From positions 27,268 through 91,267 of the forward strand of contig NZ_BMML01000012.1 of assembly GCF_014645815.1 (NCBI RefSeq): a stretch of DNA of 64,000 nt, given 5' to 3'. The notes under the pieces were generated by a model, which saw nothing but the letters and a program-made list of their open reading frames with translations, searched no databases and was not told the origin of the DNA. Positions 31,757 to 39,467 of this stretch are shown here, one piece after another (position 1 is the stretch's first letter; each line of letters opens with the position of its first letter). Source of the DNA: Streptomyces fuscichromogenes. Its GTDB lineage: Bacteria; Actinomycetota; Actinomycetes; Streptomycetales; Streptomycetaceae. The position numbers and the translations under genes were made by a program.

Positions 31757-32424
31757 TCGACCTGGCCACGACGCCGGTCCGGGAGCTGAACGCGGCGCTG
31801 CACGCGCCGGACGCCGAAGCCGGCGCGTGGCGGGTGCTGAACCCGCGCGGTGCGCATGCCGTCGCCTGCGGCATCCGGGACGACCTCGGCGTCGACATCG
31901 AGGGCCATGTCGGCTACTACTGCGCCGGGATGAACCAGCGCGCCACCGTCACCGTGCACGGCAACGCGGGGACCGGGGTCGCCGAGAACATGATGTCCGG
32001 CACGGTCCGGGTGCGGGGGAACGCCTCCCAGTCGGCGGGGGCCACCGCCCACGGCGGGCTGCTGGTGATCGACGGTGACGCCGCGGCGCGGTGCGGGATC
32101 TCCATGAAGGGCGTGGACATCGTGGTGGGCGGGAACGTCGGTCACATGAGCGCGTTCATGGGGCAGGCCGGGCGGCTGGTCGTCTGCGGTGACGCCGGGG
32201 ACGCGCTGGGGGACTCGCTGTACGAGGCGCGGATCTACGTACGGGGGGCGGTGAGATCGCTGGGGGCGGACTGCGTGGAGAAGGAGATGCGGGGCGAGCA
32301 TCTCGCCGAACTGGCCGAGCTGTTGAAGGCGGCGGAGCGGGACGAGGATCCGGGTGAGTTTCGCCGGTACGGATCGGCGCGGACGCTTTATCACTTCAAG
32401 GTCGACAATTCGACGGCCTACTAG
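31744..32424 (+). CDS. glxC: GlxC/MgsB-type GXGXG structural subunit
   Basis: 226 residues, almost entirely the right-handed beta-helix (GXGXG) domain found at the C-terminus of glutamate synthase large subunits. Repeated glycine turns are visible: VHGNAGTGVAENMMSG, VRGNASQSAGATAHGG, VVGGNVGHMSAFMGQAG. The role is structural, holding the amidotransferase and FMN subunits together (MgsB in N-methylglutamate synthase). It overlaps glxB by 13 nt with GGAAGAGG as RBS. A repeat element separates it from glxD by 94 nt. Confidence 0.85.
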   Translation: MATLIDLATTPVRELNAALHAPDAEAGAWRVLNPRGAHAVACGIRDDLGVDIEGHVGYYCAGMNQRATVTVHGNAGTGVAENMMSGTVRVRGNASQSAGATAHGGLLVIDGDAAARCGISMKGVDIVVGGNVGHMSAFMGQAGRLVVCGDAGDALGDSLYEARIYVRGAVRSLGADCVEKEMRGEHLAELAELLKAAERDEDPGEFRRYGSARTLYHFKVDNSTAY

Positions 32425-32453
32425 CGCCGTTGTCGGCTGCGGGACCGTCGTGG

Positions 32454-32490
32454 CTGGTCGCGCAGTTCCCCGCGCCCCTGACGGGGCGCT
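32454..32490 (+). repeat. Interspersed repeat, half copy R3, inside the glx operon
   Basis: Left half only: the 26-nt arm at 32454-32479 and the next 11 nt are identical over 37 nt to the left half of R2 (18331-18367). The opposite arm is missing, leaving just a 7-bp hairpin (32473-32479 region). It lies between the glxC stop and the glxD RBS, an unusual intra-operon place for this element. Confidence 0.8.
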
Positions 32491-32518
32491 ACCACTCTGC
32501 CCTGTGAGGAGCTGAACG

Positions 32519-33838
32519 TTGGAACCCGCATCCCATGGCCTGCGTGAGTCCGCCACCTTCGACCGTGCCACCATCCATGCCATTCAGCGCGCCGCCGACA
32601 CCGGGATCTACGACATCCGGGGGTGGGGGGCCAAGCGGAGGCTTCCGCACTTCGACGATCTGTTGCTGCTCGGCGCCTCCATGTCCCGCTATCCCCTGGA
32701 GGGTTATCGCGAGCGCTGCGACACGGACGTCGTGCTCGGCGCCCGGCACGCCCGGAACCCGCTGCGGCTCGCCACCCCCGTGACCATCGCCGGCATGAGC
32801 TTCGGCGCGCTCTCCGCGCAGGCCAAGGAGGCACTCGGCCGGGGTGCCAGCGAGGTCGGCACGTCCACCACCACCGGAGACGGCGGCATGACCCCCGAGG
32901 AGCGCGGGCACTCCAAGCACCTCGTCTACCAGTACCTGCCGTCCCGTTACGGTATGAACCCCGACGACCTGCGCGCCGCCGACGCCATCGAGGTCGTCCT
33001 CGGGCAGGGCGCCAAGCCGGGCGGCGGGGGCATGCTGCTCGGGCAGAAGGTCACCGAACGGGTCGCCGGGATGCGGACGTTGCCCGTCGGCGTCGACCAG
33101 CGCAGCGCCTGCCGGCACCCCGACTGGACCGGGCCGGACGACCTCGCCATCAAGATCCTCGAACTGCGGGAGATCACCGACTGGGAGAAGCCGGTCTATG
33201 TGAAGGTCGGCGCGACCCGGACGTACTACGACGTGAAGCTGGCCGTGCACGCGGGTGCGGACGTCGTGGTGGTCGACGGCATGCAGGGCGGTACGGCAGC
33301 CACCCAGGACGTCTTCATCGAGCATGTCGGCATCCCGACCCTGGCGGCCCTGCCCCAGGCGGTCCGGGCGCTCCGGGAACTGGGCGTCCACCGCGAGGTG
33401 CAGCTGATCGTCTCCGGCGGCATCCGCTCCGGCGCCGACATGGCCAAGGCCCTCGCCCTCGGGGCGGACGCGGTGGCCGTCGGCACGGCGGCGCTCATCG
33501 CGCTCGGCGACAACCACCCCCGGTACGACGCCGAGTACCGGCGACTGGGCTCCGCCGCAGGCTACTTCGACGACTACCAGGACGGGCGCGACCCGGCCGG
33601 TATCTCCACCCAGGACCCCGATCTCGCCGCCCGGCTCGACCCCGTCGAGGGCGGCCGGCGGCTCGCCAACTTCCTTCGGGTGATGACCATGGAGGCCCAG
33701 ACCCTCGCCCGCGCCTGCGGCAAGTCCCACCTTCTGCACCTCGAACCCGAGGACCTGGTCGCCCTCACCATCGAGTCCGCCGCCATGGCCCGTGTCCCGC
33801 TCGCCGGCACGGACTGGATCCCGGGAGCCGGGCTGTGA
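32519..33838 (+). CDS. glxD: GlxD/MgsC-type FMN-binding glutamate synthase subunit
   Basis: 439 residues; TTG start at 32519 with GAGGAG 8 nt upstream. It is the FMN-dependent synthase TIM barrel: MSFGALSAQAKEALGRGASEVGTSTTTGDGGM, QGAKPGGGGMLLGQKV, VYVKVGA, VVVDGMQGGTAATQ and VSGGIRSGADMAKALALGADAVAVGTAALIALG are all present. It would reduce the imine formed between 2-oxoglutarate and the released amine. The loop after AALIALG, which carries the [3Fe-4S] cysteines in glutamate synthases, has no Cys here. The stop overlaps the solA GTG by 4 nt. Confidence 0.85.
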   Translation: MEPASHGLRESATFDRATIHAIQRAADTGIYDIRGWGAKRRLPHFDDLLLLGASMSRYPLEGYRERCDTDVVLGARHARNPLRLATPVTIAGMSFGALSAQAKEALGRGASEVGTSTTTGDGGMTPEERGHSKHLVYQYLPSRYGMNPDDLRAADAIEVVLGQGAKPGGGGMLLGQKVTERVAGMRTLPVGVDQRSACRHPDWTGPDDLAIKILELREITDWEKPVYVKVGATRTYYDVKLAVHAGADVVVVDGMQGGTAATQDVFIEHVGIPTLAALPQAVRALRELGVHREVQLIVSGGIRSGADMAKALALGADAVAVGTAALIALGDNHPRYDAEYRRLGSAAGYFDDYQDGRDPAGISTQDPDLAARLDPVEGGRRLANFLRVMTMEAQTLARACGKSHLLHLEPEDLVALTIESAAMARVPLAGTDWIPGAGL

Positions 33839-34920
33839 TCGCGGTCGTCGGCGCCGGACTCATGGGCGCCGCCACCGCCTGGCAGCTCGCCCGGCGCGGC
33901 CACCGGGTGACGCTGATCGAGGCGTACGACATGGGCCACAAGCGGGGCAGCTCGCACGGCAGTTCGCGGATCTTCCGGCATGCCTACGCCGACCCCTTCT
34001 ACGTCCGGCTCACGGGCCGTGCGTCCGAGGAGTGGCGGGAGTTGGAGGCGGACGCCTCGACTCCCCTGCTGCGTACGACCGGTGGGCTCGACCTGGGTGA
34101 GGGGCGCGACCCCGAGGGGCTCGCCGAGGTGCTGGCTGCGGCCGGAGTGCCGTACGAACTGCTCGGCGCCGAGGCGGCCCGCGAGCGCTGGCCGTACCTC
34201 CGCTTCACCGGACCTGCCCTCTACCATCCGGGCGCCGGTGTGCTCGATGCCGACGCCACGGTCGCCGCCTGTGTGCGCAGGGCCGTCGAGCACGGGGCGG
34301 ACGTGTGGAGCGGGGTGCGGGTCACCGGCGTGGACGTACGGGACAAGGTGCTGCTGCGCACGGCCGACGGCCGCGAGCTGGCCGCCGACACGGCCGTGAT
34401 CGCCGCCGGAGCCTGGCTGCCCGAACTCGGACTGCCCGTCGCCCTTCCGCGGTTGACGGTGACCCAGCAGCAGGTCTTCCACTTCCGGCAGCGCGAACCG
34501 GACGAGCGGTGGCCGGTCCTGGTCACCAAGGACGCGCGGATGCAGACCTACGGCCTGCCGTCGGGCAGCGACGGCGGCCCGTTCCCCGCGATGAAGGTCG
34601 CCGAACACGACCGCGGCACCCCCACCACGGCGGCCACCCGCAGCGGCGTCGTCGACCCGTCCTCACGCACCCGGGTGAGCGAGTTCGTCCGCGACCGGCT
34701 CCCGGGCCTCGAACCCGAACCGGTCGCCGAGGCGACCTGCCTCTACACCACCACGCCCGACGAGGACTTCGTCCTCGACCGGCACGGCCCGCTCGTCATC
34801 GCCTCGCCGTGCTCGGGACACGGGGCCAAGTTCGCCCCGCTCATCGGCGCGATGGCCGCGGACCTCGCCACCGGGCGGGCCGAGCCCCACCCCCGCTTCC
34901 GTCTGGACCGCTCGGCATAG
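33835..34920 (+). CDS. solA: Monomeric sarcosine/N-methyl-L-tryptophan oxidase-type flavoprotein
   Basis: 361 residues; GTG start overlapping the glxD stop. The FAD motif is VVGAGLMGAATAWQLA at residues 4-19, followed by the MSOX/SolA signature KRGSSHGSSRIFRHAY. The Cys for covalent flavin is kept (Cys302 in ATCLYTTTPDEDF), and SPCSGHGAKFAP is the second conserved block. The family demethylates N-methyl amino acids to the amino acid, formaldehyde and hydrogen peroxide. In this operon the natural substrate would be N-methylglutamate made by glxBCD, replacing the four-subunit N-methylglutamate dehydrogenase. That specificity is inferred, not visible. Confidence 0.8.
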   Translation: MIAVVGAGLMGAATAWQLARRGHRVTLIEAYDMGHKRGSSHGSSRIFRHAYADPFYVRLTGRASEEWRELEADASTPLLRTTGGLDLGEGRDPEGLAEVLAAAGVPYELLGAEAARERWPYLRFTGPALYHPGAGVLDADATVAACVRRAVEHGADVWSGVRVTGVDVRDKVLLRTADGRELAADTAVIAAGAWLPELGLPVALPRLTVTQQQVFHFRQREPDERWPVLVTKDARMQTYGLPSGSDGGPFPAMKVAEHDRGTPTTAATRSGVVDPSSRTRVSEFVRDRLPGLEPEPVAEATCLYTTTPDEDFVLDRHGPLVIASPCSGHGAKFAPLIGAMAADLATGRAEPHPRFRLDRSA

Positions 34921-34929
34921 GATGCGCCG

Positions 34930-35562
34930 GTGACCGAGCACCCCGAACCCGCAGCGGACACCGCCGACACCGCCGACACCGACGACAAGGCGCTGGAGCG
35001 CGTCATCGCGGTCCGTACCCGTGAGTTCCGGCAGGCGGCCGGGCTCTCGGTCGGCGAGATGGCGCAGCGCGTCGGCATCTCCAAGGCCATGCTGTCGAAG
35101 ATCGAGAACGCCCAGACGGCGTGCAGCCTCACCACCCTCTCGCGCCTCGCGCGCGGCCTCGACGTCCCGGTCACGGCCCTGTTCCGGGGGCTGGACGACG
35201 AGCGCGAGGCGGTCTTCGTCCCGGCCGGGCACGGCGCCCGGATCGTCCGGCGCGGCACCCGGGTCGGCCACGAGTACGCGCAGCTCGGCTCGTTGCGGGG
35301 CGCCCACAAGCGGATGGACGCCCTGCTGGTCACCCTCACCGAACAGAGCGAGGTGTTCCCGCTCTTCCAGCACGCCGGCACCGAACTCCTCTACATGCTG
35401 GAGGGCGTCATGGTCTACGGCCACGGCAGGTCCAGCTACACCCTGCGCCCCGGCGACGCCCTCCAGTTCGACGGCGAGGCCCCGCACGGCCCCGAAACGC
35501 TCGTCGAGTTGCCGATCCGCTTCCTCACGGTGACGGCCTTCGGGGACAGCCCCCAGCACTGA
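34930..35562 (+). CDS. XRE-family regulator with C-terminal cupin domain
   Basis: 210 residues, GTG start 9 nt after the solA stop. An HTH_3 domain spans about residues 30-85 (LSVGEMAQRVGISKAMLSKIENAQTACSLTTLSRLARGLDV). The cupin at about 125-200 includes FQHAGTELLYMLEGVMVYGHG and LRPGDALQFDGEAPHGPE. This SutR/PuuR-like layout often controls amine or amino acid catabolism by sensing a small ligand in the cupin. It is encoded between solA and the ammonium transporter, so it is the natural candidate for the shared GTAACGC-N7-GTCTACT element. Confidence 0.8.
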   Translation: MTEHPEPAADTADTADTDDKALERVIAVRTREFRQAAGLSVGEMAQRVGISKAMLSKIENAQTACSLTTLSRLARGLDVPVTALFRGLDDEREAVFVPAGHGARIVRRGTRVGHEYAQLGSLRGAHKRMDALLVTLTEQSEVFPLFQHAGTELLYMLEGVMVYGHGRSSYTLRPGDALQFDGEAPHGPETLVELPIRFLTVTAFGDSPQH

Positions 35563-35594
35563 AACCCGGCCTTAATCGGACCCGGACGGGTCTT

Positions 35595-35633
35595 GTAACG
35601 CACACCAAGTCTACTGAGGTGAAACAAAGTTTC
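35595..35633 (+). promoter_or_regulatory. GTAACGC-N7-GTCTACT element upstream of the ammonium transporter
   Basis: GTAACGC 35595-35601 and GTCTACT 35609-35615, with GAAAC at 35621-35625, copying the element before glnT. GAAAC-AAA-GTTTC at 35621-35633 is an added perfect palindrome. The GTNAC/GAAAC words recall GlnR half-sites, but the four-part GlnR spacing is not met. Confidence 0.45.
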
Positions 35634-35664
35634 TCTCTGTTGGACTTCTCCGTGGAGTGTGCGC

Positions 35665-36963
35665 ATGGACACCGGAAGTACCGCCTGGATGCTCGCGAGT
35701 ACGGCACTCGTCTGTCTGATGGTGCCGGGACTGGCCCTCTTCTACGGCGGCATGGTCGCCGCCAAGAGCGTCCTCAACATGATCATGATGACGTTCGGGG
35801 CCGTCGCCCTGGTCGGCTGCATCTGGGTCGTCTACGGCTTCTCGGCCTCGTTCGGCGACTCGATCGGCGGCGCCGGACTGCTCGGTGACGTCACCGAGTA
35901 CTTCGGGATGAGCGGTGTCATGAAGGACGACCCGAAGGCCGTCATCCCGCTCTCCGTCTTCGCCGCCTTCCAGGCCCTGTTCGCCGCCCTCACCGCCGCC
36001 CTCATCTGCGGCGCGATCTCGGACCGCATCAAGTTCGGCTCCTGGATGACCTTCACGGGCATCTGGGTGACCCTGGTCTACCTGCCCGTCGCGCACTGGG
36101 TGTTCGCCTTCGACGGCAAGGGCGTGGTCGGCGGGTGGATCGTCAACAGACTCGGCGCCATCGACTTCGCGGGCGGTACGGCCGTCCACATCAACTCCGG
36201 CGCGGCGGCCCTGGCCGTGATCCTCGTCCTCGGCAAGCGCATCGGCTGGCAGAAGGACGGCGGCACCGAACGCCCCCACAACCTTCCGCTGGTCATGCTC
36301 GGCGCGGGCCTGCTGTGGTTCGGCTGGTTCGGCTTCAACGGCGGATCGGCGCTGACGTCGAGCAACGCCGCCTCCGTCGTCGTCCTCAACACCTTCGTCG
36401 CGACCTGCTCCGCGATGCTCGGCTGGCTGCTGGTCGAGAAGCTCCGCGACGGCCACTCCACCAGCCTCGGCGCCGCCTCCGGCGCGATCGCCGGCCTCGT
36501 CGCCATCACCCCGTCCTGCGGTGCCGTCTCCCCGTCCGGCGCCCTCCTGCTCGGCGCCATCGGCGGAGCCGTCTGCGCCCTTGCCGTGGGCCTCAAGTAC
36601 CGGCTCGGCTACGACGACTCGCTCGACGTGGTCGGCATCCACCTCGTCGGCGGCATCACCGGCACCCTGCTGGTCGGCGTCCTCGGCACGTCCGAGGCCC
36701 CGAACGGAGTGGACGGCCTCCTGTACGGCGGTGGACTCTCCCTCCTCGGCAAGCAGGCGGTCGGAGCCTTCGCCGTCCTCGCGTACTCCTTCGCCATGAC
36801 CTGGCTGATCGCCAAGGCACTCGACAGGACGATGGGCCTGCGAGTCCGCCCCGAGGTCGAACAGGAGGGCGTGGACGCCCACCTGCACGCGGAGAACGCC
36901 TACGACCTCACCCACGTGCCGACCACCACCGCCCTGACACCACAGCCCGCGAACGCGGGTTAG
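35665..36963 (+). CDS. amtB: Ammonium transporter (Amt family)
   Basis: 432 residues, eleven predicted membrane segments. Family motifs are ALFYGGMVAAKSVLNM, the pore His in AVHINSGAAALAV and the second pore His in VGIHLVGGITGTLLVG, giving the conserved twin-His conduction site; GWFGFNGGSAL is also typical. The protein conducts ammonium (and often methylammonium) into the cell. I place the start at ATG 35665 (GGAG 7 nt upstream), not the GTG two codons earlier. No glnK gene follows, unlike the main amtB-glnK-glnD operon of Streptomyces, so this is probably a second Amt dedicated to this cluster. Confidence 0.85.
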   Translation: MDTGSTAWMLASTALVCLMVPGLALFYGGMVAAKSVLNMIMMTFGAVALVGCIWVVYGFSASFGDSIGGAGLLGDVTEYFGMSGVMKDDPKAVIPLSVFAAFQALFAALTAALICGAISDRIKFGSWMTFTGIWVTLVYLPVAHWVFAFDGKGVVGGWIVNRLGAIDFAGGTAVHINSGAAALAVILVLGKRIGWQKDGGTERPHNLPLVMLGAGLLWFGWFGFNGGSALTSSNAASVVVLNTFVATCSAMLGWLLVEKLRDGHSTSLGAASGAIAGLVAITPSCGAVSPSGALLLGAIGGAVCALAVGLKYRLGYDDSLDVVGIHLVGGITGTLLVGVLGTSEAPNGVDGLLYGGGLSLLGKQAVGAFAVLAYSFAMTWLIAKALDRTMGLRVRPEVEQEGVDAHLHAENAYDLTHVPTTTALTPQPANAG

Positions 36964-36979
36964 GAGACCCCGCCGCAGG

Positions 36980-37012
36980 CGCCCGGCCCGCTCCCGGCGC
37001 GCGGGCCGGGCG
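36980..37012. terminator. Bidirectional hairpin after amtB
   Basis: Perfect 12-bp inverted repeat (36980-36991 with 37001-37012) with a 9-nt loop, 17 nt after the amtB stop and before the end of the opposing DUF3592 gene. Confidence 0.75.
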
Positions 37013-37071
37013 ACCGCGGCCCGCGCGCCGGTCCGGGGGTGCGCTGCCCGACCGCCGGCACCCGCTCGGCG

Positions 37072-37932
37072 TCAGAGCAGGACGGCTCCCACTAGGGCTG
37101 CCCCCGCGACGACGAGAAGGGCCACGACGTTGACCGCGACGTCCGATCTCAGGGAACGCTGTTCGGCCGCGCGGTTCAGGGTGAAGGTGGTCGGGTCGCC
37201 GGGTGCGTAGTGGACCGTGACGTCCCGGCCCCGCGCGTCTGCGGGATCCGGCACCCCTGTCGTGCAGTGGGCGAGGACGGCCGTCCCTTCAGGGGTCGTG
37301 AACGCCACGACCGGTGTGAGGGTGGTGAAGGGACTGCCTTCCCCGTCGGTGTCGACGTCCCTGAGCACCGCGACGAAACGGCCCCGGACGGCGATCATCG
37401 AGGCCAGCGTCTCCCGACGGCGGCGCGTGTCGCGTATGTTGCCCGGGAGGTACAGGGCGCCGACGACGGCCCACGGCCCGCAGAAGCCGACCAGCGCCCA
37501 GGGCCAGCCCCGGTCGATCGCGGCGACGACCACCACCCCGGCGTAGACCAGGAAGACCGCGAAGTTCGGCCGGCCGAGTCCACGGCCGCCGTCCTCGGGG
37601 CGGCCGGTGAACCGGAAGGCGTGCGGCCTTCCGCGTGGGTAGTGGACGCCGATCTCCCGGCCCTCCCAGGCGGTGGTGATCGCCTCGCCGCGGTCACCGT
37701 CGTTCGTCACGGTGACGTCCTGCCCGGTGGCCGGGTCCCGGTAGGAGACGACCACCGGAATCCCGCCCCTGCGGGATCCGCCGTGTCCGGGCTCGCGGAC
37801 CCGCTCGATCCGTCCCGTGACCCGGACCGTGCGCCGGGCCCGGGTCATTCCGGCCAGCGACCATCCGTAGCCGAACAGCGCCGCCGCCCCGAACACCGCA
37901 CACCACAGCGCCAGATACCCGTGCAGCCCCAT
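37072..37932 (-). CDS. DUF3592-type membrane protein
   Basis: 286 residues. Membrane segments are at about 5-25, 130-165 (two close segments) and 262-285. Two soluble modules of similar pattern follow the first and middle segments: RVTGRIERV...VVVSYRDPATG...VHYPRGRPHAFR and VRGRFVAVL...PVVAFTTPEGT...VHYAPGDPTTFTL, so the protein is an internal duplication, as is usual for DUF3592. A strong RBS (GGAGGAGGACAC) precedes ATG 37932. Function is not known. The gene remnant directly upstream may have been its operon partner. Confidence 0.7.
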   Translation of the reverse strand: MGLHGYLALWCAVFGAAALFGYGWSLAGMTRARRTVRVTGRIERVREPGHGGSRRGGIPVVVSYRDPATGQDVTVTNDGDRGEAITTAWEGREIGVHYPRGRPHAFRFTGRPEDGGRGLGRPNFAVFLVYAGVVVVAAIDRGWPWALVGFCGPWAVVGALYLPGNIRDTRRRRETLASMIAVRGRFVAVLRDVDTDGEGSPFTTLTPVVAFTTPEGTAVLAHCTTGVPDPADARGRDVTVHYAPGDPTTFTLNRAAEQRSLRSDVAVNVVALLVVAGAALVGAVLL

Positions 37933-37967
37933 GTGTCCTCCTCCTGCTCCTGTTCGTCCTCGGTGGG

Positions 37968-38322
37968 TCAGCTCGCCGGGGCGGTGCGCACCACCTCGCC
38001 CCGTCCGTCCGCCGGTGAGCTGCCAGGTCCGCGGGTACGCCGGTCGGGGCGAACACGACCCACAACTGGCTTTCCTGCACGACGACGCTCACGGGGGCGA
38101 CGGCCGCCTCCCGGGCCGGCCTCGGCGCACCGGCGAGGAGGAGCGACAGGCCGTACCCCACGGGCAGTGCCGTCCCTGTGACGACCAGGGACACGTTCTC
38201 GATGACGACACCGACGACGAACGCGGCCAGGGACGCCCGATCACACCGCCCGTCAGGAACCTCCGGGCGAGAGCCGGGGGAGCACCGCGCGCGGGCAGCG
38301 GTGCGCCGTCGATGATCGCCAT
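37968..38322 (-). pseudogene. Frameshifted remnant of a small membrane protein gene
   Basis: Reading from ATG 38322, frame 1 gives MAIIDGAPLPARGAPPALAR and continues with high GC3 to about 38245. There the coding signal moves to another frame (ASLAAFVVGVVIENVSLVV, a membrane-like stretch), and near 38030 to a third frame that ends EVVRTAPAS at a stop at 37968. GC at third positions follows these three frames in turn. The total length of 355 nt is not a multiple of three. I infer two indels in a former gene of about 118 codons, 35 nt upstream of the DUF3592 gene. A sequencing error or chance frame bias is the alternative. Confidence 0.4.
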
Positions 38323-38464
38323 GGCGCCGATTGTGCCTGTTCGGGGTGACGGCCGGTAGATCAGGACGGTATCGCCTTGATCGTCTTCCGACTTCCGCCA
38401 TGCGGAACCGGGTTCGCCCGGCGCGGCGGCCGACTCGACGGGACGCCCGGGAAGATCCCTGGAG

Positions 38465-38489
38465 AAAGGTGACGCAATCTGTCACCTTT
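38465..38489 (+). promoter_or_regulatory. Perfect operator-like palindrome before the SDR gene
   Basis: AAAGGTGAC (38465-38473) and GTCACCTTT (38481-38489) are perfect 9-bp arms around a 7-bp centre, ending 18 nt before the SDR start codon. The half-site AGGTGACGC recurs 29 nt upstream of the convergent WYL regulator gene (40524-40532, minus strand). A repressor site is likely. Confidence 0.6.
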
Positions 38490-38507
38490 GGCGGGCACCG
38501 TGGTGCC

Positions 38508-39467
38508 ATGGACAAGGACATCACCACCCAGGACACGGGCCGGGAACGCTCCCTCGCCGGCCGCATCGCCCTCGTGGCCGGGGCCACCCGCGGCGCCGGC
38601 CGTGCCCTGGCCGTCGAACTCGGCCGCGCGGGCGCCACCGTCCACGTCACCGGCCGCACCACCCGCGGGCACGCCAGCGAGGTCGGCCGGACCACGGAGA
38701 CGATCGAGGAGACCGCGGAGCTGGTCACCGCGGCCGGCGGCACCGGCATCGCCGTTCCCACCGACCATCTGGACGCCGACCAGGTCCGTGTCCTCGTCGA
38801 GCGGATCGGCCGCGAACAGGGGCGGCTCGACATCCTCGTCAACGACCTCTGGGGCGGCGAGCACCTGCTCGTCGGCTCCGTCTTCGGCAGGAAGAGCTGG
38901 GAGACGCCGCTCGCCGACGGTCTGCGCATCCTGGACCTCGGGGTGCGCTCGCACGTGATCACCGCGGCGCTCGCCCTGCCGCTCCTGGTCCGCTCGGACG
39001 CGCCGCTGCACGTGGAGGTCACCGACGGCACGGCGGCCTTCAACCGCCGGTACCGCGGGAACCTCTACTACGACCTCGCGAAGAACGCCCCGATCCGCAT
39101 CGCCTTCGGGCTGGGCGAGGAACTGGCCGAGTACGGGGGCGCGGCGGTCGCCGTCACGCCGGGCTTCCTGCGCTCGGAGCAGATGCTCACCCATTTCGGC
39201 GTGACCGAGGAGAACTGGCGCGACGCCGTCGCCCGGGAACCGGACTTCGCCATCGCCGAGTCGCCGCACTACCTCGCCCGCGGGGTCGCCGCGCTCGCCG
39301 CCGACCCGGACCGGGCCGCCCGCTGGAACGGAAGGTCCGTCTCCAGCGCGGACCTCGCCAGGGCTTACGACGTACGGGACGTGGACGGCAGCCGGCCGGA
39401 CGCCTTGGCGTACTTCGAGGAGGTCACGTACGGAGGGAAGGCCGGCTCGCCGGAGGACTACCGCTGA
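38508..39467 (+). CDS. SDR-family oxidoreductase
   Basis: 319 residues. The NADP motif GATRGAGRALA is at about residues 29-39 and TGRTTRG follows the second strand. The catalytic region reads AFNRRYRGNLYYDLAKNAPIRIAFGLGEEL: the usual YxxxK is present as Tyr-Asp-Leu-Ala-Lys. The sequence NDLWGGEHLL replaces the common NNAG motif. This is the atypical SDR type sometimes annotated as SDR with C-terminal extension. A perfect palindrome covers its likely promoter. It overlaps the end of the convergent WYL regulator gene by 10 nt; substrate unknown. Confidence 0.8.
   Translation: MDKDITTQDTGRERSLAGRIALVAGATRGAGRALAVELGRAGATVHVTGRTTRGHASEVGRTTETIEETAELVTAAGGTGIAVPTDHLDADQVRVLVERIGREQGRLDILVNDLWGGEHLLVGSVFGRKSWETPLADGLRILDLGVRSHVITAALALPLLVRSDAPLHVEVTDGTAAFNRRYRGNLYYDLAKNAPIRIAFGLGEELAEYGGAAVAVTPGFLRSEQMLTHFGVTEENWRDAVAREPDFAIAESPHYLARGVAALAADPDRAARWNGRSVSSADLARAYDVRDVDGSRPDALAYFEEVTYGGKAGSPEDYR

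Noticed and set aside
35588..35625. A GlnR box before amtB
   Set aside because: GTAAC and GAAAC are present but not at the 11-bp steps required by the four-part GlnR consensus. The exact repeat before glnT supports a different shared element.
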